Source: Zygnema cylindricum (lineage: Eukaryota; Streptophyta; Zygnematophyceae; Zygnematales; Zygnemataceae). Taken from it: 64,000 nt of DNA. Where the stretch lies: contig JBBHKE010000098.1 in NCBI GenBank assembly GCA_037447655.1, positions 43,528 to 107,527 of the forward strand. The letters run 5' to 3'. The notes beneath the pieces are model-generated. The model was given only the letters and a program-made list of their open reading frames with translations. It was not told where the DNA came from and ran no database searches. Of this stretch, positions 31,501-41,455 are shown in pieces. The translations under genes were made by a program, and so were the position numbers. Each line of letters begins with the position of its first letter. The first letter of the stretch is position 1.

Positions 31501-33039
31501 TTAGCCGGCAGAGGAGCTGGCCAACACGAACGGAAGCTCGCGACATCCGTGGCAAAACCAGTGACCATCCGGAACTGCCAATAATGGTGGTACCAAACAC
31601 TCCATGTGAAACCCCTGATTGGAATGATCACAAAGTAACATGGTAGTTTCCCCGTCCGATCGATGACAAAAGGTACATGTTGTCGCCTCCATAATCGGCA
31701 TTTGCATATGATCCATATCCTGCGACAAATCTGGTAAATAACATGGAGCACAATTTTTGGAGTGCTCTCGAAAAGTCCGTGTGTCCGCTCCTTGTAATTC
31801 CAATATCCCGTTCGGATCCACCGCGATAATCCGTACGATGTGTATAGAAACATCCGTGTCCAAAGTGTCAAAAGATTGCCTGTGAAGATGAACACAATCT
31901 CCCACCCAATAGGGCTTCTGTTGCGACATGTAAATGCCACTTCGAGTGGTCGCAAATTGAAGTGTGTCATGATGCTGGGCAATCTGCAGGTTATCAAAAG
32001 CCATGGGCATTTCACGGGCAAAAAGCAAAGCACGACGAGTAAGTTTTTCCAAAAAAATAGTGTTAGACATCAGTGGAAGCCCAAAGCTTGCAGCTTTCTG
32101 AATATTGCGACCGAGCAACAGTTGTTGCCCAAATAAAACATAATACGGGCTGAAATTAGCCAGACTAGCTTGAAGTGACATGCGATATCCCATGGTAATG
32201 TAGCCGAGGGACTCGTTCCAAACTGAAATGTGTTTTTCTAAGCAATGCTTACGTAAGGCACTCTTAAATGTCTGGATTGCCCGTTCAGCTAGGCCATCGG
32301 CCTGGGGGTGATCCCGATTAGTACGTCGATGATCGATGAGAACCTCATCAAGCATCTCTTGAAATTCTCCTTGAAAATTTGTACCTTGATCCGTAAGGAC
32401 GTCTGATAGGGCACCGTATCTCATAAGAACATGATCCTTAAAAGCTGCGGTGGTTAACTTAGGTGTCTTATATGGCAGGGCTACAACTTCTACCAACTTA
32501 CTGAATTTTTTGATCATAATCATGATGTATTGTTTTCCTCTACGTGAGATGGGAAATGGTCCAGCCAGATCAACGGACCATCGATAGAATAAACCCCTAA
32601 TGGGTAAAGATTGGAGCATAGTCTGCCGATTAGAGAAAGAAGTTTGAAGACGGTCACAGGTGGCACACTTGTGTAAAATAGCAAAAACATCGGCTTGCAT
32701 TCCTGACCACCAATACCGTGCCTAAACTAGGGTTAACATCAGCTTGGTACTGTAGTGACCAAGCTCGGTGTGAATTTGCTCAATTAGAGAAAGTCGCTCG
32801 GTAGGACGAGGGACGTGCATATGGCTTCCATCTGCCAACAACCGAAGTAATGATCCTCTGAGCCAATGGTAATGTTTGGCCCTCTTTTTAACTTTGTCTT
32901 CTTCGTCAGAGTTAGTACCAGTCCTAAAGGTCTGGGTCAATAGGAAGAGTATGAGAGGCACATCACGCCAAAGATCTGTGGCGGGACGGGGATTTAGAAT
33001 AGAGGCTAGACAGTAAGTAAGATAAGAACCTGCTGACAT
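31501..33039 (-). pseudogene. XY-2 integrase with C-terminal PHD finger
   Basis: The HHCC zinc domain reads HTELGH...KCATCDR (about 32660-32790) and is interrupted by one TAG near 32722. From 32700 a 399-codon frame is open. It holds SVDLAGPFPISRRGKQY (first Asp), VLTDQGTNFQGEF (second Asp) and HPQADGLAERAIQTFKS (Glu), the gypsy DDE triad. YWVGDCVHLHRQSF and a beta-rich tail follow. No chromodomain is seen. Instead the last 58 residues hold a PHD-like finger. The enzyme joins cDNA ends to target DNA, and C-terminal chromatin readers in related elements steer target choice. The single stop in the zinc domain is the only lesion seen in this gene. Confidence 0.9.
31543..31677 (-). other. PHD-type zinc finger domain of XY-2 integrase
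   Basis: Spacing is C-x2-C (CTFC), x11, Cys of LLCDHS, then G-F-H-x2-C (GFHMEC), x14, and C-x2-C (CHGC) preceded by the usual aromatic pair WF. This is the C4HC3 pattern except that the fourth ligand, normally Cys in CDxC, is Ser (CDHS). XY-1 also lacks that Cys. PHD fingers bind the histone H3 tail. Loss of one ligand may weaken zinc site 2, so binding is not certain. Confidence 0.8.
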
Positions 33040-33559
33040 AGCAGGAACATCGTCATCATCGAAACCCTGTCAAACTATATTATCCGTCGTTCGGGGCAAA
33101 GAATTTCAGGAAATTCCGTCCGCATTTAGACTAAGCAGACCTGGTCGGTGAATTATTTCAATGTCATATTCTTGTAGAATTATAGCACATCGGGCTAGTT
33201 TCTCGGAAAGCTTATCGTTAGTCATCAACTAATGCCAGGGTTGATGGTCAGTTAGGAGTGTGAAAGATTTTCCGTACAAACAAAGGCGTAAGTGAACGAC
33301 TCCCCAAACAGTGGCTAGACACTCTCTTTGTAGCTACTATAATTTGATTCAGCCCGGTTATTGCTTCTACTCGAGTAAGCAACGACATATTTTTCTCCGC
33401 TCAACTCTCTTTGTGTCAAGATGGCAACGATCTCGAGTTTTCCAAAATCTGTTTGGAGACAAAAAGGGAGTTTGTGATTGGGAGGATGGAGAATTGGAGC
33501 ACTTGATAAGGTGATTTTTAATTTTTGAAATGCGAAAATCTGATCGAGACCACATATAA
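33040..33559 (-). pseudogene. XY-2 RNase H and linker
   Basis: Following the RT thumb, the frame reads KLPFCLQTDFGKLEIVAILTQ, then EKYVVAYSSRSNNRAESNYSSYKE (gypsy RNase H motifs). It then has VWGVVHLRLCLYGKSFTLLTDHQPW with stops at about 33225 and 33110. The domain removes the RNA template during cDNA synthesis. The catalytic Asp of TDxS is present (TDFG), but the downstream stops break the chain. Confidence 0.82.
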
Positions 33560-34663
33560 ATGCCACTTCCTTCTTGAGAATGTCGTTTAACACAGATGCG
33601 ATTGTGTTGAAATTAGACATGAATCTACGATAATAATTAGCAAGTCCGAGAAAAGCTCGTAGACTTGTGAGGTTTTTGGGAGCAAGCAATTTACTTATTG
33701 CCTCTACCTTTGCTGCGAGAGGAGTGATCCCCTCAGCCGAGATAAATTGGCCGAGGTAAGGCACTCCCTCGGCTTCAAAGGTGCATTTCCCTATATTACA
33801 TTTTAATCCGACCATTTATAATTCAGTCAATACTCATTCGATGTGAGCTGCGTTCTCATCGATAGTAGCAGAGGCAATGATGAGGTCATCGATGTAACAT
33901 CTAGCACACTTACAACCTCTAAAAACAGAGTCCATGACTTTTTGAAATACCGCCGGAGCATTTTTCAGTCCGAATGGCATTACGGCCCATTCCCATCGGC
34001 CGTCACTACCCCAAAAGGTAGTTTTATGCATGTCTTTTTCCTCTATCTCAATTTGATTAAATCCTTGACGGAGGTCAAGGATACTAAAATACTTTGCTCC
34101 ACCTACAGGAAAAAATATTTCTTCGGAAGAGGCATGGGATGACGATCTTGAACCGTTCTAGCATTTAGTTCACGATAATCACCACACATTCGACGTTCAG
34201 TAAAATTACCCTCGGAATCCTTTTTCCGAGGCATGACAGTGGGAGCTGCAAATGTGGAGTCTGACCGATAGATTAGGCCAGCTTCCTCTAGTTCAGCACA
34301 TCGTTTGTCTACCATTTCCCATTCAGTTTCTGACAGACGATGTTTCGGTTTAAATATCGGGCGGTCATCTTCGAGGTCTATCGACATCTTATACGCGGTG
34401 TGACGACCCAAATTGTACATACAAAAAGCAAAGGCATCGACATTTTGTAGAACAACGTCATTCAGTAATTCTTGTTTGGCCTTTGATAGATTAGTGCCAA
34501 ATTTCCAATTAGGAGCATCGGGGTTCTCGATTGTCTTGGGTTCCATGGCTTGTGCAAAGGCCAACTGCTTATCTACGATAAGCATTTGCCCAAACTCGTA
34601 AGCCATAGGCGTCAATTTAAGGCAATTCAACGAATGATTCCAGCTGCGTGATGGAAAAGCAAC
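33560..34663 (-). pseudogene. XY-2 reverse transcriptase
   Basis: It begins after a TAG that follows the methyltransferase frame (same frame), with the finger region RPIFKPKHRLSETEWEMVDKRC and APTVMPRKKD...RMCGDYRELNARTV. Motif A is FSILDLRQGFNQIEI (after a one-base shift near 34110). WAVMPFGLKNAPAVFQ follows, and the active site CYIDDLIIAS at about 33900 has both Asp intact. The thumb (VPYLGQFISAEGI, LTSLRAFLGLANYYRRF) is at 33600-33790. It is a typical Ty3/gypsy RT with one frameshift and a stop between 33834 and 33815. It synthesises element cDNA. Confidence 0.9.
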
Positions 34664-34666
34664 ATT

Positions 34667-35866
34667 CTAATGAGGAGTGGGTAGATTATGCATGGAACTT
34701 GCAGAATGGACAGCCGTGTATGCGAGTATAGACCAAGACATATGGCTAAGATTGAGGAAATTGCAAATAGAGATTTCCAGAACTGGTGGAATTGGAGAAG
34801 GAAAAAGGAAAAATTGAAATGTGGTCCATTTGAGAGTGGGATGGAAAGATTTACTTAGTGATGCATTCCCCCCCCAAGTTGGCTGAGACGGATGTGTCTG
34901 AGAGTGGCGACCAGCTGCAAACCCAAGACCTAAAACAAAAGACAAAGATTGAGGGTCGATGACACGACCTAAGAAAGTGCATCTTTGACCATCTGTAAGA
35001 CCAGAAGTGGCAGGGGTGCCAAGGATGAAATGCTTGAGGTGTTCGCAATCCGTAGAGGTAGGCTCTTCGAGCTTACCGATATGAATGTTTCGGAGCATGC
35101 CAGGACCGTCATTAAATAATGCGTGTGAATGTGGGTAAGAGACTAAGGTACGAAGAACCTTGAGAGGTTGACCGGGGACATTGATATTAAAATTTGGGGG
35201 AAAGTCCTTTTGAATGCAAGGATGCACCTTATGGAAAGGAGCTAGGGCAGTTTGAATGTCTGTAGGAGGAGGACGAACTGACAGGTTGGCCTTACGGAGT
35301 CGACCAATATCAATCAGGTTGGTCCATTTAGAGCGAACGCAATGCGCTAGCAAACCATGGAGAGCGACGTGAATTATAAGAGGCGGACCAATTAATTGTT
35401 TGATCCGTTGATAATCAGCCAGGACCGTAGGTCTTGGATAATTATGAGCCGCAACATTTTCCAAGATATATCCCATTGGATGACCTAAAGTTTGTAGAAA
35501 ATGCAAGATGCGAACCAATTTGAAAAATAATTTAGTGCGGGGATCGGCCAAAACAATACTTTTCCCGGCCCAAGACATTCCTGGGCACTCCCATCCGCCA
35601 AAAACTAGATCGACCGGCCCAATTTCTAATAAGTGATGGTTCCCCACAATCCGTATGTCTTGTGGGATGGCAGTATGCATATGCTCGTATGCCGATTTTG
35701 GTAACAAATGTGGGTATTGAGAATGCAACAGATTACAATGATGTAGTTGTGCTTTCCGTGATAAAGGATCAATCTCGACAAAATTATAAAATCGGATTAA
35801 TAATCCATTCGGCAAACATGAAAAGAGGGAAGTGTCAATTCCAGAGAAGAGGTCCAAAATCACCAA
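34667..35866 (-). CDS. C5 cytosine DNA methyltransferase inside the retrotransposon Pol
   Basis: 399 codons are open without a break. Residues from the first codon after the protease stop: motif I ILDLFSGI (3-10, SAM binding), motif II FVEIDP (29-34, Glu31), motif IV DLVFGGWECPGMS (86-98, catalytic Cys94). Then comes DPRTKLFF...LVRIL and motif VI ILENV (134-138). CVRSKWTNLID (176-186) resembles the R-Y-F-W-x-N segment of DNMT3. VLRTLVS and motif IX/X GQRCTFLGRVIDP (293-305) follow. The motif order is linear, so it is DNMT3-like rather than a permuted DRM. The usual Pro before the catalytic Cys is Glu. It lies in frame between protease (TGA at 35867) and RT (TAG), so it was probably made as part of Pol and released by the protease. 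It would add 5-methyl groups to cytosine, plausibly on the element's own cDNA. Confidence 0.93.
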   Translation of the reverse strand: MVILDLFSGIDTSLFSCLPNGLLIRFYNFVEIDPLSRKAQLHHCNLLHSQYPHLLPKSAYEHMHTAIPQDIRIVGNHHLLEIGPVDLVFGGWECPGMSWAGKSIVLADPRTKLFFKLVRILHFLQTLGHPMGYILENVAAHNYPRPTVLADYQRIKQLIGPPLIIHVALHGLLAHCVRSKWTNLIDIGRLRKANLSVRPPPTDIQTALAPFHKVHPCIQKDFPPNFNINVPGQPLKVLRTLVSYPHSHALFNDGPGMLRNIHIGKLEEPTSTDCEHLKHFILGTPATSGLTDGQRCTFLGRVIDPQSLSFVLGLGFAAGRHSQTHPSQPTWGGNASLSKSFHPTLKWTTFQFFLFPSPIPPVLEISICNFLNLSHMSWSILAYTAVHSASSMHNLPTPH

Positions 35867-36530
35867 TCAATTTGGATGAGGTTTGAATTCGACCGGATTC
35901 CAATTAATGGGAAGAAACCCATAAGAGTCTGTTGGGATTATGATCGGAGGAGAGACTGGAGAAAGTGGGATTGACAAGGTTTGTTTATAGATGCTATCAA
36001 ATTCCCTCGTATCAAAAAGAAAACTTGGGTCACCAAAGATTTCTGGCAAGTAAAAACTATCGAGCAGAATTTTTTTTGTTGACAATGAATGAAAGATTTT
36101 GGCCCCCACAAAATTCCCTGAAAATGCAGGTATGAAGGTGGCTGAATGCGCCATAACAAGCATGGGTTTTCGAGCGGAAATTAGCGAAATGCAGAATTTG
36201 CGTTTTGGGAAGTTAGTGGGTCTATAGGAAAATGTTTGATCATGCATGTCAACTCCACCCCCTACACGAAATATAACGTCCTGTCCCACTAGGCATTCAT
36301 AGTCACTACATTTAGTGACCAGAGCGTGAACCGAGATCTCAACAAAGTCTGTGGCCGTTCCGTTCTAGAACCTGAAAATGAGCGGTTCCTTAGTGATTCC
36401 TAGAACTGGCTCGGTTGTACCCGCCGATGTTAACATGCGAGTAGAAGTGGACTGAAGCTTGTCCAGAGTTAGACCAAGCTTGAGTACAAAGTTAGAGCCC
36501 AATATCACCGGCTTTGCAGCGTATCGATGA
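35867..36530 (-). pseudogene. XY-2 retropepsin-type protease
   Basis: The segment aligned with DTGAKPVVVGSGFALKL of XY-1 reads AAKPVILGSNFVLKL. A one-base loss at the Asp-Thr-Gly site (about 36525) shifts the frame. Downstream LTSAGTTEPVLGIT, ECLVGQDVIFRVGGGVDMHDQTFSY and a 90-residue tail follow in the frame from 36289. The frame ends with TGA at 35867-35869, directly adjoining the methyltransferase in the same frame. That stop could be a CGA that lost its CpG cytosine, which is inference. Confidence 0.82.
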
Positions 36531-36667
36531 GAGGCAAGGAAGGGGCTATACCATTAATCAACAATGCACCCTTCCGTTATCCAAAAAGATGATGTGAGGA
36601 TCGAGGGAATTTTTCTCCTCTATTAAAAAATAAATAGCATATAAATAGCAGCAAGAATTTTGTGCAG

Positions 36668-38539
36668 CTAAATTAGTTGTAACACGGCAGCTGCAGCTGA
36701 GCTATCGGAGGTAAAGGAGATAGAGGAGATTTTTGGTGAGTCGAAAATCATACTGGATAGAATGCACAAGTGTTCTTTCATGCGGTCTGCCTCATGTATA
36801 GTATGATCCACCATGTTAAGAGCTTCAACCGCGATGGTTGAAGCGGTTTTAAGTAAGGGAGGAGAAGGTTCTTTAATGAATGACAAATGAATGCGTGTGG
36901 TAGGATTTTTACCATCACGGCTGTGATCGGTCGAACCTTTGTCGAACGTAGCCTCTCGTTGTTGGATGATGGAATCTCGTAAGATTTGACCTGCTAACGT
37001 GGGCAGGTGCACAACAGTGCGAGCCATGTTTGTAAATTGTAGCTTCATTTGAGTCACAAGGCTGCGAATTGTTCTTTCATCATAGCCGCCATTTGCTCTT
37101 GCATTTCCAAACGCTCTCTCTCTCTCTTCGGGATACCTTAGATGGAGTGGTGTCTTACTCCGGTTCTTTAACCAGTTCAACCGGTTTTCCAGATCCAGCG
37201 GGAATGCAACCACTCTTAATTTGGTTCTGAAAGGAAAATTTTGAGTTCTTTATATGACAATGTTGGACATAATGTCCGGTTTGCTTGCAATGTTCACAGT
37301 TAGCAGTTTTGTCTGGACACATTGGGGCATCGTGCCCCGTCTTCCCACATCGAAAGCATAATTGGTTTCCGAGAGCAATAGGTGAGGTCCCCATGGCCGG
37401 GACTTTAGGAGGCCGGTTGGTAGGACGAGGCCATGGAACAATCGGTTCTTTCGAGACCGCTTTGTGACGGTCATGGGCTTCCCACCAACAATTTTGCATT
37501 TCGTATTCCATGGCATGTTGGGCGGCTTGGTCGAAAGTGAACTTGAAGTTGTAGGTTTGAGTCAGGTGACTCTGGATAAATTTCTTAGACTGACTCGAAA
37601 AATGTCCTACAATGTTAGGGACAGCTTCAGCATCCGACATTAAGTCCGGCAATGCGTCGCGAAGAGCTTCCATACGAGCACGCATGGTAGGGGTGGTCTC
37701 TTTGATTTCCGTTCGAAGTTCATTAACTCACAAATTTGGTCAAGGTTATATATACAGTATTCCGCTTGCAACATTTCAAACCTAACAGAGAGCGAATCCA
37801 ATATAGGGATCGTCAACGCTGGTCGTGTTGGGATTCAAGCACGCGCAGCTATAGCGAACTGCTGTGGTATTTCCGCAACTGCTGCTGTAATAAGATCACC
37901 GTTGAGATCAAAGACTTCCGGAATAGCTGGTTGGTTGGGAATTTCTAGTTGTCCTATAATAGCAAGACTCCCAGCGAAAGCTGGAGAAAACTATTTCATC
38001 GCAAGTACGAATCATACTTGCGGGAATAGAGAGTAAGGGCTGACCCGCGAAGGTAACGGCCTAAAAGAGATGAAGGGACCTGTAGGTGAAACCGATCTTG
38101 GTACTGGAATGCAAATCACGCATTTCGGTATCTAATAACATTCGGAAATGGGATAAGGTCATGGTGTCATCCATTCCTGAAAAAATAAATTAAGCCGACC
38201 CCCTCTCTCGGATGTGGAAGCCAATTCTAATAACAAAATGATTGGGGCTAATAATGAGTCTGTAATTTGTGGAAACCAAAATGATAATGAATTGGAATCC
38301 AACCCGTCAAGGGAATCGTGGTCAAATTCTTCCCAAAAAAATGTGGAAGAGACTGATGATAAGGAAGATACTGAGGTGAGAGAAGATCGAATCGAAGGGG
38401 AAATTTGACAAGAGATATTCGTCGATGGAAGGTCCAAAAGAGTAGGTAAATCTGATGGTCTTGATTCTGTGGGCCTAAATGGGGCCGACGATTGGGTGGT
38501 TGCGAAAGGATAATCGAGTTTATCCCAATTGGTGGGCAT
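36668..38539 (-). pseudogene. XY-2 gag
   Basis: The N-terminal start MPTNWDKLDYPF at 38539 leads into a Ser-rich region. Further on (37685-37155) are MRARMEALRDALPDL, FTFDQAAQHAMEYEMQ and two intact zinc knuckles, CFRCGKTGHDAPMC and CEHCKQTGHYVQHC. A Met/Gln-rich, probably helical linker follows (37213-36668) with TVVHLPTLAG, as in XY-1. The frame changes at about 38160, 37690 and 37180. Gag forms the particle and the knuckles bind element RNA. Confidence 0.87.
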
Positions 38540-38559
38540 AAAAATGATAAAACCAAATG

Positions 38560-39437
38560 ACGACCAGATAGCAAAATTGATCTATATGAGATGTTTCAAA
38601 TGTAGACCACACCACTCACTTGTCCAATAAGCCAATCAATCTCTAATAGGGCCTTGATAACGAGATCTATCAGGAAGCCGTATTACCAAAACCTTCTACC
38701 TTGCAAACAAGGGGACAAGGCCGAAGAGCCAGATCTATAAAGGCAAATAACTTACTATCTAAGCACTCCCAAGTGCAGATCTAAAGCGGCACAATCCACA
38801 AAGGAGCTAACCAATGCCTCCAACGGCAAGATCTATGGAACAAATCTCACAACGGGCAAAGCAAACTCAGCCAAGGCCACTCAAGGCAATATAGCAAGCA
38901 TGGAAAGCTGGACAAATGATATGCTCAATAGAAGTGGATTAACACTAATCCACTCCAAACACGATCCCTTTATACGATCAACCGACTACCTTAGCACGCG
39001 CCTGTACCCGCAAGGCATCGTGATACTTACATAACACTCTTAGCAATCTGGTGATTGCCAAGGGTGAACTGCGGTTGTTCACTACAACCGAAGTTTTGCA
39101 GAGCTCCTTAGAAAGGATCCGCTCCACTAACACCCCTCTTTAGTGAAGTATGTCTCAATGTGAGCAAACGATGCCTCATGTATACAAAAAAAAAAAAAAT
39201 GAGGAAACAAAAACCAAATACTTAAGTTAGTGTAGTATACCGTTGGCCAAAAATTGGCCAAGGAGAAAAAAACGTCCACCAACAAGCAAATGGTAATTAA
39301 AGATGTAAAACTATTTGTAGATTTTTGCAAAAATGTATTTATAAAAATATATATGTATTTTTTTTTTTTATTTTTTTTTTTTTTATTATAAGAAAACTGA
39401 AATTGAAATAAAACAAACAAGCGAGAAAAGAAAAGTA
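38560..39437 (-). other. XY-2 untranslated leader
   Basis: There is no coding signal. Blocks are shared with the XY-1 leader (13860-14400): GGAGCTCTGC, ATCACGATGCCTTGCGGGTA, repeated ATAGATCT, and the GTGGCCTTG block. Poly-A/T runs at 39186-39200 and 39358-39385 are the AT-rich part next to the primer site. Confidence 0.75.
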
Positions 39438-39458
39438 ACAATTTTCAAGTGCAGGAAT
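39438..39458 (-). promoter_or_regulatory. Predicted primer-binding site of XY-2
   Basis: Immediately after X1 the minus strand reads ATTCCTGCACTTGAAAATTG. It is complementary to X2 30420-30440 with one mismatch and to the X1 copy (about 40000-40020) with three. The sequence is unrelated to the XY-1 primer site, yet self-complementarity is kept. Confidence 0.7.
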
Positions 39459-39459
39459 A

Positions 39460-40839
39460 CTAATCCGATGGATGACCATTAGGCCCCACGGTCTATTTAT
39501 ATTCCTTGCAGGAGTTATCTTAACAATGATAATCTGAATTAATACGTAAATAAAACAAATCGCATAAACAACCGAGAAAGACAAACACAAACTGAAAATA
39601 ACAATATGTCTGACACTTATGAGGTTTGAGATAACCAAACTCAAAAGATGCGCATAAGCCAAATAGAAATAAATACACAATCACAAAAAATAAAAACAAC
39701 AAAAGGAAAATCCCAATATGTAACTTCTACACTAATTAAAGTTCAACAACAGCCGGGAAAAGAAGTTTTTGTTGTGAGATCGCGGTCGAAATCCACTCAA
39801 AAGGACGAGAAAAGTGAAGGGAAACCATGTAGGTCTTGGCCGAAGCCGTATAGATTAATATGTAAAGCTTTACAAGAGATTGATAATGTAGTAAAAACTA
39901 GACACTTCACGCAAAGGCAGAAAATCGCCTCTAAGCTGTCCGGACAATTTTACAAATAAAAAGATGATTGCAGAAAATCCTGAATACTCAAAACAAATAA
40001 TTCGTGCACATGAAAATTTTGTGTAGAAAGTGATCTAAAATGAACTAAATAACAAAAAATACGCCTAGCGAAAACAGGCCAATGAGAGTACAGCATGTTA
40101 TCTAAGTATTTGCGTCTAGTTTGGATACAGCCAATAGGAGGCCAAATCCTATGCCCTACGTTACAAAATATATAACCTACGGATTAAAACCCTTCCTATC
40201 TACATGTGAACGCGTGAACCTCCAAATGGTTCACGACTTAAAATGGTCCAATCACGTCGCTTCGTCAGAACTGACAACCGATTTGTCTGTCACTTGCGTC
40301 GACGGTCCAGATGCGAAGTTACGAAAATTGCATAATCTGCGTCGACGACCGAGATGCTACTCCACGCGAAATGATTAAAATTTGCTGTCGGTCGGGATTC
40401 AAGGGAAAGAAAGTTTGTACGGTAGGACCACAGGTACGGTCCACTTTGTCGTCGCACGAATTCCATAAAATGTAAGTCGTACGGTCGACGTGAAATGATC
40501 GAAGTCACCATCGGCAGGAATCGCAGAAAATATATATATTATGGTAAGTTTGTTTGTACCGACGTGAATTCGAACATGAGTTGTCGGCGAGAAATCTTGG
40601 AGAAATAAATAAGTACGGTCGACGTGAAATGATCCGATTCACCGTCGACGGAAATCACGGAAAAAATAAGTCGTACGGTACAAGTCATCGCGGGAATCCC
40701 GGGAACAATATGTAGTACTGTACAACTCGTACGGTCCTGCGAAACCCAAATAACACCCAAATATAAATTAGTGTGGCGGCTGCCCGTCCTAACACCTACA
40801 TATAAACAATTAGAATGGCCGACGAGATGCGGCATGACA
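39460..40839 (-). repeat. XY-2 repeat X1 (5' terminus)
   Basis: About 1.38 kb, beginning TGTCATGCCGCATCTCGTCGGCC on the minus strand and ending CATCGGATTAGT. It matches X2 but has no Y upstream. Outside lies minisatellite-like DNA. Part 40370-40740 has degenerate units around TACGGTCGACGTGAAATGATC and TCACCGTCGACGGAAATC. Confidence 0.88.
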
Positions 40840-40844
40840 CAATA

Positions 40845-41455
40845 ATATACACATCGGCAGAATATCGACACATGACGTGCATATTGACACGACGCGTAAA
40901 TATCGAGCTAAGCTAAGCTTCACAATCGAGCCATTGCGTGAATATCCAAGCATCGCATGATTGTCGAGACATTGCATTATTATCGTCTCGATGTATGAAC
41001 ATCAATGCATCGCGTAAATATCGACGCGACGCGTGAACTCGCATGAATATTGACATATCTCGATATATTGACGTTTCGCGTCAATATCGACTCCTCGCGT
41101 GCATAACGACGCTGCGCGTGAATATCGACCCTTCGTATGACTATCGATCCATCTCGTGGATATCCGCACATCGCATGAATATCGTAATATCGCGTTTCTA
41201 CTGACGCTTCACGTGAATATCCACACCTCGCTTTCATATGGACGTTGCACGTGAATATTAGAAATTCGCATAAATATCGAACCGTCGCTTGAATATCAAC
41301 ACCTCGTGTAGTTATCAATACGACATGTGAAAATGGGCACATCGTGTTGTTAGCAAATGCATCTCACGAATATCAGAAAATCGCATCAACATCGGCATGT
41401 CGCATTAATGTCGACATATTCCGTACATATTGACGTTTCACGTGAATAAACATAG
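40845..41455. repeat. Degenerate 20-21-bp minisatellite
   Basis: About 600 bases consist of diverged units of the form GCGTGAATATCGACnnnTC, with ATCG, CGCG and GAATAT recurring at a spacing near 21. No coding potential. It borders the 5' end of XY-2. Confidence 0.8.

Larger units (their letters stand above)
29685..40839 (-). mobile_element. XY-2: Ty3/gypsy element with DNA methyltransferase and PHD finger
   Basis: About 11.2 kb, read right to left. X1 (40839-39460) is followed by the primer site, a 0.9 kb leader, gag, protease, C5 methyltransferase, RT, RNase H, integrase, PHD finger, G-rich tract, Y1, X2 and Y2. Termini are TGTCATGCC and CACGACA. Flanks are CAAT (40840-40843) and CAAA (29681-29684), a 4-bp duplication with one mismatch. 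Protease, methyltransferase and RT lie in one frame separated only by a TGA and a TAG, as expected for one Pol polyprotein. A few further stops and single-base shifts make this copy inactive as a whole. Confidence 0.92.

Noticed and set aside
31501-32100. Chromodomain at the integrase C-terminus
   Set aside because: The tail lacks the aromatic chromodomain pattern. The recognisable zinc pattern is PHD-like.
37155-37213. Programmed frameshift between gag and the linker frame of XY-2
   Set aside because: XY-1 shifts at a different place. Comparison shows a third, native frame (MQEQMAAMMKEQF), so both shifts are decay.
29685-40839. Tyrosine recombinase, expected if XY-2 were a DIRS/Ngaro element with split direct repeats
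   Set aside because: No recombinase motifs were found. The integrase has the HHCC and D,D,E motifs of Ty3/gypsy, and a 4-bp duplication is present.
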